This document shows positions 11,642 to 21,088 of a stretch of 64,000 nt of DNA, piece by piece. Within the stretch, counting starts at the first letter, position 1; every line of letters starts with the position of its first letter. The notes below the pieces were generated by a model, which made no database searches, had not been told where the DNA came from, and was given only the letters and a program-made list of their open reading frames with translations. The stretch is from Geodermatophilus obscurus (lineage in GTDB: Bacteria; Actinomycetota; Actinomycetes; Mycobacteriales; Geodermatophilaceae). The DNA is taken from the NCBI RefSeq assembly GCF_900115395.1, contig NZ_FOWE01000010.1, positions 1-64,000 on the forward strand, read 5' to 3'. The translations under genes and the position numbers were made by a program.

Positions 11642-12983
11642 TCAGTCCGCGACCTGGACGCCCTGGTCCTCCAGGGACTGCCGCGACGCCTCCTGGGCGG
11701 CGGTCAGCGCCTCGGAGAGCGTGCCCTGGCCGTTGAGGGCGGCGGTGAAGCCGTCGCTCATGGCCGTGTAGGTGTCGGTCATGGTCGGGCCCCAGGTGAA
11801 GTCGGTGTCGACGTTGCCGGACGCCTCCTGGAAGATCGAGAAGATCTCCTGACCGCCGTAGAACCCCACGCCGCCCTGAAGCGCCGGGAGGTCCTCCCCG
11901 GCGTTGGCCGCCGGGAACAGGCCACCGAGCTCGTTGGCCATGGCCAGCGCCTCGGGGTCGGTGTTGAGCCACAGCGCGAAGCGCGCCGCCTCGGCCGGGT
12001 GCTCGGTGCCGGAGAGCACCGCGGTGGTCGAGCCACCCCAGTTGCCGGCGGGCCTGCTCACCCTCGCTCCACTGCGGCATCGGGGCGACCCGCCGGAGAC
12101 CGGCGGTGCCGGCCGCGTTGTCGCGGATGGTCGAGTAACCCCAGGCCGCCGACGGCCAGCTGGCCACCTGACCGCCGTTCCAGGCCGCGTACAGGTCCGG
12201 GGAGAAGCCCTGCAGGTTGGTCGCGACGAGGTCCTCGTCGATCATCCGCTGCCAGTAGTCCGCCACCTCCTGCGCCTCGGGGCTGTCGACGTTGACCTGC
12301 ACCTGGTCGCCGTCGAGCTCGAAGAGGCTCGCGCCGCGCTGCCACAGCAGCCCGGTGAACCAGTTCGCGTCGCCCTGCGGGAAGTGGGTGATGTAGGCGC
12401 CGGTGGCCTGCTTGAGCTGGACGGCGGCCTGGTAGTACTCCTCCCAGGTGGCCGGCGGCTCGGTGATGCCGGCCTGGGTGAAGAGGTCCTCGCGGTAGAA
12501 GAGGGCCATGGGACCGGTGTCCTGAGGGATCGCGTAGACGCCCTCGTCGCCGAGCTGCACCTGCGATCACGTCCAGTCGACGAAGTCGCCGGAGGCGTCG
12601 GAGACGCCCTCGCAGGCGCTGATGTCCTGCAGACCGTCCTGCAGCCGGAAGCTCGACAGCGAGTCGTACTCGATCTGGCTGAGGTCGGGCGCCGTGTCGG
12701 CCTCGAGGCCGTTGAACAGGTTGTTGTAGGTACCCGCGTTGCCCGCCGGGGTGGTCTCCACCTCGACCTGGACGTCGGGGTTCTCCTCGTTCCACATCTC
12801 GACGACCTGGTCCATCCCGGGCACCCAGGTCACGAAGTCGAGCGTGACCTCGCCGTCGGAGGCCTCGCAGGCCCCCCCGCCGCCACCGGCAGCGGTCTCC
12901 TCGTCCCCGCCGCCGCCACAGGCCGCCAGGGCCAGCACGGGCAGGGTCATCGCGGCCACCATCAGGCGGCGCTGGTGCTTCAC
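11642..12983 (-). pseudogene. sugar ABC transporter substrate-binding lipoprotein, two lesions
   Basis: Family 1 extracellular solute-binding protein. From GTG 12983 (GAGGAG ribosome site just upstream) there is a lipoprotein signal with lipobox LALAAC, followed by a glycine linker and a normal N-lobe. At 12567-12569 an in-frame TGA follows DFVDWT; the frame resumes at once as SQVQLGDEGVYAIPQDTGP. The family usually has Trp at this place, so TGG to TGA is the simplest change. A second break at about 12045-12056 needs a +1 or -2 shift to join PQWSEGEQA to GNWGGSTTAVLSG; the last 130 residues then read to the stop. The product would be truncated before the C-lobe. Confidence 0.88.
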
Positions 12984-13038
12984 ACGAACTCCTCGTCGTT
13001 GGGGGTCCGGCAGAGGTGACGCTTCGTCCGGGCACGCG

Positions 13039-15381
13039 TCAAGGAACCTGGCCGTCTCCCACGACACCCCAGTCGTCGGCGTCACCGACGACGGCGAGGT
13101 CACCGTGCAGATCGGTCCGGTGGACCCGCATTCCTGCTCTGACCAGGGTCGATAGCAGTCCGGGCGCCGGATGCCCGTAGGTGTTGTCCGCACCTACGGA
13201 TATGACGGCGATCCTGGCCCCCGTCGCGGCCAGGAACGCCTCGTCGGCGTCGGCGCTGCCGTGGTGCGGCACCTTCAGGACGTCGGCGGTGAGGTCCACG
13301 CCGCGGGCGAGGAGACGGGCCTCGGCCGCGGCGCCGAGGTCGCCGGTGAGCAGCACGCGGACCCCGCGGTGGGTGACCCGCACGACCAGCGAGAGGTCGT
13401 TCGGCTCGGCCGCGGCGGTCACGATCTCCGCGGGCGGGGCCAGCACCTCGAAGGTCGCGCTCCCCACCGTGCGCACGTCGCCGGGCAGCAGCACCTCCCG
13501 GCGGGCTCCGGCGCGGCCGGCCTGCGCGTCGAGGGCGGCCGAGCGGTCGTCGGCCGGCGACAGCGTCCCCGTGGCGATCGTGCCGACGTCCCGGCCGGAC
13601 AACGCCCCGACCAGTCCGCCGACGTGGTCGGCATCGAGGTGGGACAGCAGCACCAGTGGCAGCACGTCGACGCCGAGCCGGTCCAGGCAGCGGTCGATCG
13701 GGCCGACCTCGGGTCCGGCGTCGACGAGCACGGCCTCACCGGGGCCGGTGGGCACGACCAGCCCGTCACCCTGGCCCACGTCGCAAGCGACGATCACCGC
13801 GTCGGGACGCGGCCACCCGTCACTCACCTGGCGCAGCGGCCAGCCGAGGACGACCACCCCGACGAGGACGGCGAGGGCGAGCGCGCGCAGCCGCGGGTGG
13901 CGCCACAGCAGCAGCCCGGCGGCCAGCAGGAGCAGGGTGAGCAGCAGGGCGCCCCGGGTGCCGGCGGGCCAGCCGCTCGCGCCGTCGGGCAGGGACGCGG
14001 CGGCCCGCGCGACGGCGACCAGCCAGCGCACCGGCCAGCCGGCCAGCCACACCAGGGCGTCACCGGCCAGGGGCACGACCGCGCCGACGAGCGCGGCGAG
14101 CAGGCCGAGCACCGTCGCGGGCGCCACGGCGGGCGCGGCCAGCAGGTTGGCGGGCAGGGACACCGGACTGACCAGGCCGGACAGCCCGGCGACCAGCGGT
14201 GCGGTGGCCAGGCCGGCGGCCGCGGCGACGGCGACCGCGTCGGCGAGGACCCCCGGCGAGCCACGACCCCGCAGCCGGCGGGACCACCCGGGGGCCAGCA
14301 GCACGATGGCCGCGGTGGCGGTCACCGACAGGGCGAAGCCGGCGTCCCGGGCCAGGCGGGGATCGAGCAGGAGCAGGACGACGACCGATGCCGACAGCGC
14401 GGGCAGTGCCGCGCGGGAGCGGCCGGACGCCAGGGCGAGCAGGCCGACCGCCCCCATGGCGGCGGCCCGGACGACGCTCGCGCTCGGGCGGGCGAGGACC
14501 ACGAAGCCGGCGAGGGCCACCACGGCGACGAGCGCCTGCAGACGGGGGTCGGCCGCGCGTCTGCGCAGCGGCGCGAGCACGCCCGCGAGGACGATCGAGA
14601 CGTTCGCGCCGGACACAGCGGTGAGATGGGACAGGCCTGCCCGTCGGAAGTCCTCGGTGAGCACGGGGTCCATGGCGCGGGTGTCGCCGACGACCAGGCC
14701 GGGCAGCAGGCCGGCCGCCGGGCTGTCCAGGACACGGTCGGCCGAGTCCGCCAGCCCGTCGCGCACCCCGCCGGCGGCCCGCTGCACCCACGGCGCCCCA
14801 CCGACCGGCTCGGGCGGTCCGCGCGCGGAGAGCCGGGCGACGACGCCGTCGGCGGGCGCGGCGGGGCTGACGGTGACCCGGGCGCGGACGAGCTGGCCGG
14901 GCAGCAGGCCCGTCCAGCCGTCCTCGGGTGCGAACACCACGACCACGGCCGACAGGCGCGCCGTGCCCCCTCCGTCCTCGAGGGCGGTGACCGTGGCGTC
15001 GAGGACCAGACGTGGTGCGGCCGCACCGCCGATGCGGCGCGGGTCCCCGTCCACCTCGAGGACGACGTGCACCTGGCGGTCCCCGCCGAGCTCGGTGAGC
15101 GGGGACGAGGCGTGGACGGCGCCACGCACGGCCGCGGCAGTCGCGGCGGTGGCCACCGCCGCCAGCACCACGAGGACGACGAGCGCTCCGGAGCGGTCGC
15201 GCCGGGTGACCACGACCGCGGCACAGAGGACCGCAGCCGCCGCGACGGCGACCGACACGAGCGGTGGGACGTGGCCCGCGCCGAGGGTGACGGCCCAGAC
15301 GGCGACCGCGACCGGCACCAGCCGGAGGTCGACCCAGGTCCAGCGCGGCGGGGCCGCTCGGCTCCCGGTCGTGCCCGTCAC
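13039..15381 (-). CDS. comEC: ComEC/Rec2 competence channel protein
   Basis: Polytopic membrane protein of 780 residues that forms the channel for single-stranded DNA uptake in naturally competent bacteria. An N-terminal OB-like region (DUF4131) with 2-3 helices comes first. The Competence domain follows, with HLTAVSGANVS at about residues 285-295 and many TM segments, and then a C-terminal metallo-beta-lactamase-like domain with LSHLDADHVGGL and VPHHGS. The C-terminal catalytic-like residues are present, consistent with a nuclease role. GTG 15381 overlaps the comEA stop (GTGA). Type IV pilus genes are not in the window, so actual competence cannot be judged. Confidence 0.94.
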   Translation of the reverse strand: MTGTTGSRAAPPRWTWVDLRLVPVAVAVWAVTLGAGHVPPLVSVAVAAAAVLCAAVVVTRRDRSGALVVLVVLAAVATAATAAAVRGAVHASSPLTELGGDRQVHVVLEVDGDPRRIGGAAAPRLVLDATVTALEDGGGTARLSAVVVVFAPEDGWTGLLPGQLVRARVTVSPAAPADGVVARLSARGPPEPVGGAPWVQRAAGGVRDGLADSADRVLDSPAAGLLPGLVVGDTRAMDPVLTEDFRRAGLSHLTAVSGANVSIVLAGVLAPLRRRAADPRLQALVAVVALAGFVVLARPSASVVRAAAMGAVGLLALASGRSRAALPALSASVVVLLLLDPRLARDAGFALSVTATAAIVLLAPGWSRRLRGRGSPGVLADAVAVAAAAGLATAPLVAGLSGLVSPVSLPANLLAAPAVAPATVLGLLAALVGAVVPLAGDALVWLAGWPVRWLVAVARAAASLPDGASGWPAGTRGALLLTLLLLAAGLLLWRHPRLRALALAVLVGVVVLGWPLRQVSDGWPRPDAVIVACDVGQGDGLVVPTGPGEAVLVDAGPEVGPIDRCLDRLGVDVLPLVLLSHLDADHVGGLVGALSGRDVGTIATGTLSPADDRSAALDAQAGRAGARREVLLPGDVRTVGSATFEVLAPPAEIVTAAAEPNDLSLVVRVTHRGVRVLLTGDLGAAAEARLLARGVDLTADVLKVPHHGSADADEAFLAATGARIAVISVGADNTYGHPAPGLLSTLVRAGMRVHRTDLHGDLAVVGDADDWGVVGDGQVP

Positions 15382-16343
15382 ACCCGCACCAGGTCGGCCA
15401 GCTCGGCGTAGATGGCCGGGCCGATGCCGGGGACGTCGTCGAGCTGTTCGACGCTGGTGAAGCGGCCGTTCGCCTCGCGGTGGTCGACGATCCGCTGCGC
15501 GAGGACCGGCCCGATGCCGGGCAGGGCGTCGAGGTCGGTGACGGTCGCCGCGTTGACGTCCAGCGGCCCCGCCGACCCGGACCCGCCGCTCGGTGTGGGC
15601 CCACCCGCCGTGGCGGCGCCGGGCACGCCGACGGCGACCTGCTGGCCGTCGGCCACGACCGCGGCCAGGTTGACCGACGCGGGGTCGGCCTCGGGGAGCA
15701 GTCCGCCGGCCGCCGCGATCGCATCGGCCACCCGGGCGCCCTCCGGCAGCGTCACCAGTCCCGGACGGACGACCAGGCCCACGACCGACACGACGACGGT
15801 CGGCTGCTCCTCGGCGGCCCCCACCGCCGACGGCTCGGCAGGGGCGGAGGGCGTCGCCACCGGGGGTGCCGGCTCGACGCTCGGCCGGTCCAGCCACGTC
15901 CAGCCGACCAGCGCCAGGGCCGCGAGGAGCCCGGCCACCCACAGCGCCCGGCTGCCGCGCCGGCCGGGGTCGACGCGCACCGTCCGCGCCGGCACGCGGT
16001 GGCGTCCGAGGCCTGCCGGCAGGTCCGCCCGGTCGTCGTCGAGGTGGTCGTCGAGGTCGTCGTCGATCCCCTCCTCGAGGTCATCGAGGTCCCGGGGTCC
16101 GTGGAGGTCACGGGCGGGAGGCCCCGGGCGATCGCGCGGGACCGGGCGCCGGAGGAGGGCGACGCCGGTGACCCGGCGTCCGGTCGGGCCGTCACCCGGG
16201 TGGTCGGCATCGTCGTCGGGGTCGTCGGGGTGGTCGCCGGGGTCGTCAGCGGGAAGCCAGCCGGATCGCCGGCCCTCGGCGAGGAGCACCCGCATCCGGG
16301 CGCGGATGACGTCGGCGTCGTCACGGCGGGAGGTCAGGCGCAC
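15378..16343 (-). CDS. comEA: ComEA helix-hairpin-helix DNA-binding protein
   Basis: Membrane-anchored DNA receptor of 321 residues. A cytoplasmic N-terminal part is unusually rich in Asp/Pro/His (DDPGDHPDDPDDDADHPGD). It is followed by one TM helix (ALWVAGLLAALALVGWTWL), an SLBB domain (VVRPGLVTLPEGARVADAIAAAGG), a Gly/Ser linker and a C-terminal double HhH (VNAATVTDLDALPGIGPVLAQRI and FTSVEQLDDVPGIGP). The GTG at 16343 (MRLTSRRDD) is chosen over the longer frame to 16508, which lacks family features. Coupled with comEC by GTGA. Confidence 0.93.
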   Translation of the reverse strand: MRLTSRRDDADVIRARMRVLLAEGRRSGWLPADDPGDHPDDPDDDADHPGDGPTGRRVTGVALLRRPVPRDRPGPPARDLHGPRDLDDLEEGIDDDLDDHLDDDRADLPAGLGRHRVPARTVRVDPGRRGSRALWVAGLLAALALVGWTWLDRPSVEPAPPVATPSAPAEPSAVGAAEEQPTVVVSVVGLVVRPGLVTLPEGARVADAIAAAGGLLPEADPASVNLAAVVADGQQVAVGVPGAATAGGPTPSGGSGSAGPLDVNAATVTDLDALPGIGPVLAQRIVDHREANGRFTSVEQLDDVPGIGPAIYAELADLVRV

Positions 16344-16482
16344 GCGGCGGACGTTAGGCAGGCCCGGGGGCGTTCCGGGCTGCCCTGGGAGGGGCTGTGG
16401 ACGGCCTCCCCGCCTGTGGACGGGACGGCCACGGACGGACCCGCCCGGGTGCAGGCTGCGCTCCGTGTCCGGCCTCCTCCGC

Positions 16483-17466
16483 TCAGTCCAGCGGCCGCTC
16501 CTCCGCACCGGCGCCGGGATCGGCGCCCGCTGCTCGGTCGTGTCCGGGGTCGTCGTCGGCGCCCGTCGGCTGCCGCGCCGGCTGCTCCGTGGGCTGCTCC
16601 GTGGGCTGCTCCGTGGGCTGCTCCGCCGGCGTCACCACGACGCCGACCGCGCCGGGGCCGACGTGGGCGCCGATCACCGCGCCGAGCTCGCTGACGTACA
16701 GCTCCCGGATGCCGGGGATCGCCTCCTGCAGCTGGACGGCCAGCCGCTGCGCTCGGTCGGCGGCGGCCAGGTGGTGCACGGCCACCCCGGCACCCGGCCC
16801 GCCCGCGGCCTCGGCCGCCCGCTGCACGAGCCGGGTGATCGCGCGGGCGGAGGTGCGCACCCGCTCCAGGGGCAGGACGCGTCCGTCGGCGACGTGCAGC
16901 AACGGCTTGATCGACAGCGCGGTGCCGAGCAGGGACGCGGCCGGGCCGATCCGGCCGCCACGGCGGAGGTGCTCGAGGGTGTCGACGACGAAGAACGTGC
17001 GGGTCCGCTCCGCGGTGCGGTTCGCCGCCGCGGCGACGTCCGGGGCGCCGGCGCCCTCGGCGGCCGCACGCGCCGCCGCCAGGACGGCGAAGCCGGAGCC
17101 CATCGCCGTCGACCGGGTGTCGACGACGGTCACCACGTGCTCGCCGACCTGGGCGGCGGCCAGGCGGGCGGCGTCCCAGGTACCCGAGAGGTCGGCGGAG
17201 AGGTGGACCGAGACGATGCGGTCGGCGCCCTCGGCCAGCCGCCGGCGATAGGCGGCGACGAAGTCACCGGGCGTGGGCCGGGAGGTCGACACCCGCTGAC
17301 CACGGGCGCCGAGGGCCCGGGCGACGTCCTCGGGGGTGATCTCCTCGCCCTCGCGCCCGGACCGGCCGGCCAGGACCACGTAGCAGGGCACCACCTCGAT
17401 GCCGTACCGGCTCACGACCTCGGGCGGGAGGTAGGCCGTGGAGTCGGTGACCACGGCGACGGGCAT
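16483..17466 (-). CDS. DegV family fatty-acid-binding protein with EQPT repeat tail
   Basis: Soluble 327-residue protein. DegV proteins bind a fatty acid and, as FakB, present it to the kinase FakA. The N-terminus VAVVTDSTAYLPPEV is the family hallmark. HLSADLSGTWDAARLAAAQ and RRGGRIGPAASLLGTALSIKPLL are the other conserved lipid-binding blocks. After about residue 275 the fold ends and a low-complexity tail begins with three EQPT units (a 12-nt tandem repeat) and then an acidic/Gly-rich stretch. No FakA is present in the window. Position next to comEA and the gpgP-like phosphatase is as in mycobacteria. Confidence 0.92.
   Translation of the reverse strand: MPVAVVTDSTAYLPPEVVSRYGIEVVPCYVVLAGRSGREGEEITPEDVARALGARGQRVSTSRPTPGDFVAAYRRRLAEGADRIVSVHLSADLSGTWDAARLAAAQVGEHVVTVVDTRSTAMGSGFAVLAAARAAAEGAGAPDVAAAANRTAERTRTFFVVDTLEHLRRGGRIGPAASLLGTALSIKPLLHVADGRVLPLERVRTSARAITRLVQRAAEAAGGPGAGVAVHHLAAADRAQRLAVQLQEAIPGIRELYVSELGAVIGAHVGPGAVGVVVTPAEQPTEQPTEQPTEQPARQPTGADDDPGHDRAAGADPGAGAEERPLD
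16581..16628 (+). repeat. 12-nt tandem repeat in the degV 3' end
   Basis: Three perfect copies of gctgctccgtgg plus a degenerate fourth. On the minus strand they encode repeated Glu-Gln-Pro-Thr in the DegV tail. Confidence 0.9.
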
Positions 17467-17534
17467 CCGGCGAGGTTAGCCCGCCGCTCCCGGCCGGACC
17501 GCTGCGGAACGGACGGGGAGCGGACCGGCGGGGT

Positions 17535-18275
17535 TCAGGCGACGGCGTCGGCGTCCTGGGCCGGCGGCGCACCGCCCTCCGGGGTGGCACCGGCGTCCAG
17601 TCCGCCCCGCCCGGCGAACCCGTCGCCCCCGGCACCGGGGACGGCCGCGACGGCGCAGTTGTGCCGCGCCAGCCGCCAGCGTTCCCCCTGCCGGACGAGC
17701 TCGCTCCAGCCGCAGTTCGCGAGGGGGCCGAACACGCGGCGGTGCTGCGGGCCCAGCTCGAGCAGCGCCTCGATCAGTCGCCCGGCGGTCCCGCCGTGGG
17801 TGACGACGACGGCGACGTCGGCCGGCGGCAGGTCGGCCAGCGCGGCCAGGGCCCGGGCGACGACGGCCGCGTTGTCCTCCCCACCGCGACCGTGCACCGG
17901 CCGCCCGGCGAGCCAGTCGGCGTACTGCTCGGGATGGCGGGCGGCGACCTCGTCGCGGGTGAGCCCCTCCCAGGAGCCGAGACCGTGTTCGCGCAGCCGC
18001 TCGTCGAGTCGAAGCGGGACGTCGAGCAGCGCGGTGAGGGCCGCGGCGGTGTCCGCGGCGCGGACGAGGTCGCTGGAGACGACGACGGTCGACCCCGGGC
18101 GCAGGCCGCCGGCGAGGAGGTGCGGTGCCGTGCGCGCGGCCTGCGCCCGGCCCTCGTCGTCCAGCGGCGGGTCGAGCTGGCCCTGGAAGCGGCCCGCGGC
18201 GTTCCACGCCGTCCGGCCGTGCCGCCAGACGACCAGCCGAGGGACCCGCAGGTCGGGCAGGAGCGCGGCCGTCAC
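17535..18275 (-). CDS. histidine phosphatase, probable glucosyl-3-phosphoglycerate phosphatase
   Basis: Phosphoglycerate-mutase-superfamily phosphatase of 246 residues. The catalytic RHG motif is in VVWRHGRTAWN (His is the phospho-acceptor), with GQLDPPLDDEGRAQA and SSDLVRAADTA following and the second catalytic His in VVVTHGGTAGRL. In mycobacteria the gene at this place (next to rsfS and nadD) is GpgP, which dephosphorylates glucosyl-3-phosphoglycerate for methylglucose lipopolysaccharide synthesis. The GQLD and SSDLxRAxDTA motifs agree with that. GTG 18275 overlaps the rsfS stop. Function is assigned by context and motif, so another phosphatase role is possible. Confidence 0.88.
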   Translation of the reverse strand: MTAALLPDLRVPRLVVWRHGRTAWNAAGRFQGQLDPPLDDEGRAQAARTAPHLLAGGLRPGSTVVVSSDLVRAADTAAALTALLDVPLRLDERLREHGLGSWEGLTRDEVAARHPEQYADWLAGRPVHGRGGEDNAAVVARALAALADLPPADVAVVVTHGGTAGRLIEALLELGPQHRRVFGPLANCGWSELVRQGERWRLARHNCAVAAVPGAGGDGFAGRGGLDAGATPEGGAPPAQDADAVA

Positions 18276-18868
18276 CGGCCGGTCGGGTCGGTGTCCCCGG
18301 GCTCCTCCGCCGTCCCGTCGAGCAACGGGTCGCCCTCGAGCAGGTCGTCGTCGAGCAGGTCCTCGTCGGTCGCGCCCTCGGCCGCGGCGCCCGCGCCGTC
18401 GGCCCCCGGCTCGGCCGGTCCGGGCGCCAGGACCACGGAACCGGAGCTGCCGGGGTCCACGTCGTCGGCCGCCGGCGTCCCGGCGGAGCGGGCGACGGCG
18501 GGCGGGACGGCGCGGTCGACGAAGGGGATGGTCGGGCAGTCCTTCCAGAGCCGCTCGAGGGCGTAGTAGGCGCGCTCCTCGGCGTGCTGGACGTGCACGA
18601 CGACGTCGACGAAGTCGAGCAGCACCCAGCGGGCCTCGGCCACCCCTTCGCGCCGGACCGGCTTGACGCCGTGCTCGCGCAGCCGCTCCTCGACCTCGTC
18701 GACGATCGACTGGACCTGGCGTTCGCTGGGGGCGGAGGCGAGCACGAACGCGTCGGTGATCGCCAGCCGGTCGCTGACGTCGACGATCGACACGTCGGTC
18801 GCGAGCTTGTCGGCGGCGGCCTGGGCAGCGAGCAGTGCGGTCTCCCGCGCCTCGGCGGAGGCGGTCAT
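18272..18868 (-). CDS. rsfS: ribosome silencing factor RsfS
   Basis: Small cytoplasmic protein that binds uL14 on the 50S subunit and blocks subunit joining during starvation. The Iojap core spans residues 10-115, with DVSDRLAITDAFVLASA and ARWVLLDFVDVVVHV. Beyond it is an 80-residue acidic, Asp/Gly/Pro-rich tail (DEDLLDDDLLEGDPLLDG) that is longer than in most homologues. The ATG at 18868 overlaps the nadD stop as TGATG; the longer open frame to 19417 lies inside nadD and is a shadow. Confidence 0.95.
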   Translation of the reverse strand: MTASAEARETALLAAQAAADKLATDVSIVDVSDRLAITDAFVLASAPSERQVQSIVDEVEERLREHGVKPVRREGVAEARWVLLDFVDVVVHVQHAEERAYYALERLWKDCPTIPFVDRAVPPAVARSAGTPAADDVDPGSSGSVVLAPGPAEPGADGAGAAAEGATDEDLLDDDLLEGDPLLDGTAEEPGDTDPTGR

Positions 18869-19548
18869 CAGGGCACCTCCTGGAGGTGGGTCGGCGGTGG
18901 GTCGGACGGACCGGCACCGGGCCGGTCGGCGCGCGGGCCGGCCGGACGCCCGGCCACCGGGTCCGCGCGGTAGAGGCGGCGCTTCTCGATGTACTGGACC
19001 ACCCCGTCGGGCACGAGGTACCAGACCGGCATGCCGCGGGCGACGCGGTCGCGGCAGTCGGTGGAGCTGATCGCCAGCGCCGGGATCTCGACCAGGCTGA
19101 CCGCCCCCTCGGGCAGGTGCCCGTCGGCGAGCGTGAACCCGGGTCGGGTGACCCCCACGAAGTGCGCCAGCCGGAGGAACCGGTCGCTGTCGCGCCAGCT
19201 GAGGATCTGGGCGAGCGCGTCGGCGCCGGTGATGAAGAACAGCTCGGCGTCGGGGCGCAGGCGGTGCAGGTCGGTGAGCGTGTCGATGGTGTACGTCGGG
19301 CCCTCGCGGTCGACGTCGACGCGGCTGACGGAGAAGCGCGGGTTGGAGGCGGTGGCGATGACGGTCATGAGGTAGCGGTCCTCGGCTGGGCTGACCGCCC
19401 GCTCGGTCTTCTGCCACGGCTGGCCGGTGGGCACGAAGACGACCTCGTCGAGCCCGAACAGACCGGCCACCTCGCTGGCGGCCACCAGGTGGCCGTGGTG
19501 GATGGGGTCGAACGTGCCACCCATCACGCCGACCCGGGTCCCCGCCAC
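18868..19548 (-). CDS. nadD: nicotinate-nucleotide adenylyltransferase
   Basis: Converts nicotinate mononucleotide and ATP to deamido-NAD in NAD synthesis. The nucleotidyltransferase signature [12 protein letters not shown] is at residues 10-21. [10 protein letters not shown] and the C-terminal [10 protein letters not shown] (ISST-R motif) are also present. 226 residues including a proline-rich tail of about 30 residues. GTG start at 19548. First gene of the nadD-rsfS-phosphatase cluster. Confidence 0.96.
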   Translation of the reverse strand: MAGTRVGVMGGTFDPIHHGHLVAASEVAGLFGLDEVVFVPTGQPWQKTERAVSPAEDRYLMTVIATASNPRFSVSRVDVDREGPTYTIDTLTDLHRLRPDAELFFITGADALAQILSWRDSDRFLRLAHFVGVTRPGFTLADGHLPEGAVSLVEIPALAISSTDCRDRVARGMPVWYLVPDGVVQYIEKRRLYRADPVAGRPAGPRADRPGAGPSDPPPTHLQEVP

Positions 19549-19639
19549 CGACCGAGCCTAACCGGACCCCGTCGGAGCCCGCGGCACTCCCGCGGGATCC
19601 GGTCGAGGGTCCCCAGGTGGGGGGCGAGGGGGTCCTCCG

Positions 19640-21088
19640 TCAGAGCGTGGTGACGAAGTCGGCGAGCTGGGTGGCGTTGCGGCACTCCACCATGTCGATG
19701 ACCTCGCCGTACCGGTCGGCGGCGGAGTCCCCGCTCCCCCACAGCCGGCGCGGCTCGGGGTTGAGCCAGTGCGCCGACCTGGCCCGGCGGACCAGGTCGG
19801 CGAGCACCGGCAGTCCGGGCTGGCGGTAGTTGGTGCGCCCGTCGCCGAGCACCAGCAGCGAGGTCCTGGGCCCCACGGCGGTCGGCCAGCGGTCGGCGAA
19901 CACCTCCAGGGCGTTGCCGTAGTCGCTGTGCCCGTCGAAGGCCACCACGTCGGCCTCCCGCCCGATCCGGGCGATCGCACCCGCGACGTCGGCGCCGGGC
20001 CGGAAGAAGCGGGTGACCTCGTCGGTGGCGTCGACGAAGGCGAACGCGCGGACCCCGGAGAAGTGCTCGCGCAGCGCCTGGGTGAGCATCAGCGTGAAGT
20101 GGCTGAACCCGGCCACCGACCCGCTGACGTCGCAGAGCACGACCAGCTCCGGTTTGTGCACCTTCCGGGGCCGGTGGTGGGTCACCACCGGCACGCCGCC
20201 GGTGCCCAGCGACGCCCGCACGGTCTTGCGGAAGTCCAGCCGGCCCTGGCGGCCCATCCGCCGCCGCGCGGACAGCTTGACCGCCAGCCGCCGGGCCAGC
20301 GGGGCCACCGCCCGGCGCAGCTCGGCGAGGTCGGACTGCTGCGCGCGCAGGAAGTCGACCTGCTCGGCCAGCGGGCGCACCGCGCTCCTCGCCACCCGCT
20401 CGCGGCCGCGCTCGGCGGCCGCGCGCCGGCGCACCTCGGCGTCGACCGCGGCGCGGAAGGCGGCCAGCCGTTCGCGCACGGTCTGCCGGGCCACCTGCTC
20501 GGCCAGCCCGCCGCGGCCGCCGTCCCCCAGGAGGCCCGCCAGCAGCTGGGCGACCAGCGTGTCCGGGGACAGCGCCCGCATCACGCGGTAACCGAAGTAG
20601 GACTGCCCCGACGGCGACGCCGGTGCCCGGCCCAGCTGGTCGACCGCCTGCCGCGCGAACCGGCGCAGCGCCTCGTCGTCGCCCTCGAGCAGCAGCCGCG
20701 CCAGCTCCTCCCGCATGCGCTCCGACAGGTCGCGCCCGTCGCCGTGGCCGTCGGGCAGGTCCAGCGTGGAGCCGTCGTCGTCGCCCGGCTCACCGCCGGT
20801 CTCCTCCCCGGACCCGTCCGGGGAGGAGGCGTCGGCGGGGCGGTCCGACAGCGGCCACCACAGGTCGAACAGCACGTCGTAGGTCGGCCGCTGCGAGGCC
20901 CGCTGCAGCAGCACGGCGGCCAGCCCGTGCCGCAGCTGCTCCCGCTCGAGCAGGTCGACCACGGTGAGGATCTCGGCGGCGTCGACGGCCTGGCTGATGC
21001 CGACCGGGATCCCCGCCTCGCGCACCGCCCGCACGAACCCGTCCAGGTGCCCGGCCAGCCCCCCGGGGACGGCCGACGGCGCGGACAT
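19640..21088 (-). CDS. VWA domain-containing protein (CoxE-like), MoxR partner
   Basis: Cytoplasmic 482-residue protein. The N-terminal half has a helical VWA-associated region (GFVRAVREAGIPVGISQAVDA) and an acidic low-complexity insert near residues 90-115. The C-terminal VWA domain carries the metal-ion-dependent adhesion site DVSGS (about residue 330), with later Thr/Asp positions in VDATDEVTRFF and GHSDYGNAL. Such proteins act with MoxR AAA+ ATPases as chaperone pairs that insert or remodel cofactors or protein complexes. The gene overlaps moxR by TGATG. The client is unknown. Mycobacteria carry the same pair beside proA. Confidence 0.9.
   Translation of the reverse strand: MSAPSAVPGGLAGHLDGFVRAVREAGIPVGISQAVDAAEILTVVDLLEREQLRHGLAAVLLQRASQRPTYDVLFDLWWPLSDRPADASSPDGSGEETGGEPGDDDGSTLDLPDGHGDGRDLSERMREELARLLLEGDDEALRRFARQAVDQLGRAPASPSGQSYFGYRVMRALSPDTLVAQLLAGLLGDGGRGGLAEQVARQTVRERLAAFRAAVDAEVRRRAAAERGRERVARSAVRPLAEQVDFLRAQQSDLAELRRAVAPLARRLAVKLSARRRMGRQGRLDFRKTVRASLGTGGVPVVTHHRPRKVHKPELVVLCDVSGSVAGFSHFTLMLTQALREHFSGVRAFAFVDATDEVTRFFRPGADVAGAIARIGREADVVAFDGHSDYGNALEVFADRWPTAVGPRTSLLVLGDGRTNYRQPGLPVLADLVRRARSAHWLNPEPRRLWGSGDSAADRYGEVIDMVECRNATQLADFVTTL

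Noticed and set aside
10187-12569. Programmed frameshifting or stop-codon readthrough (for example selenocysteine) as an explanation for the broken transporter genes
   Set aside because: No slippery site, stimulatory structure or SECIS-like element is evident, the expected residue at the TGA is Trp, and binding proteins do not use such recoding.
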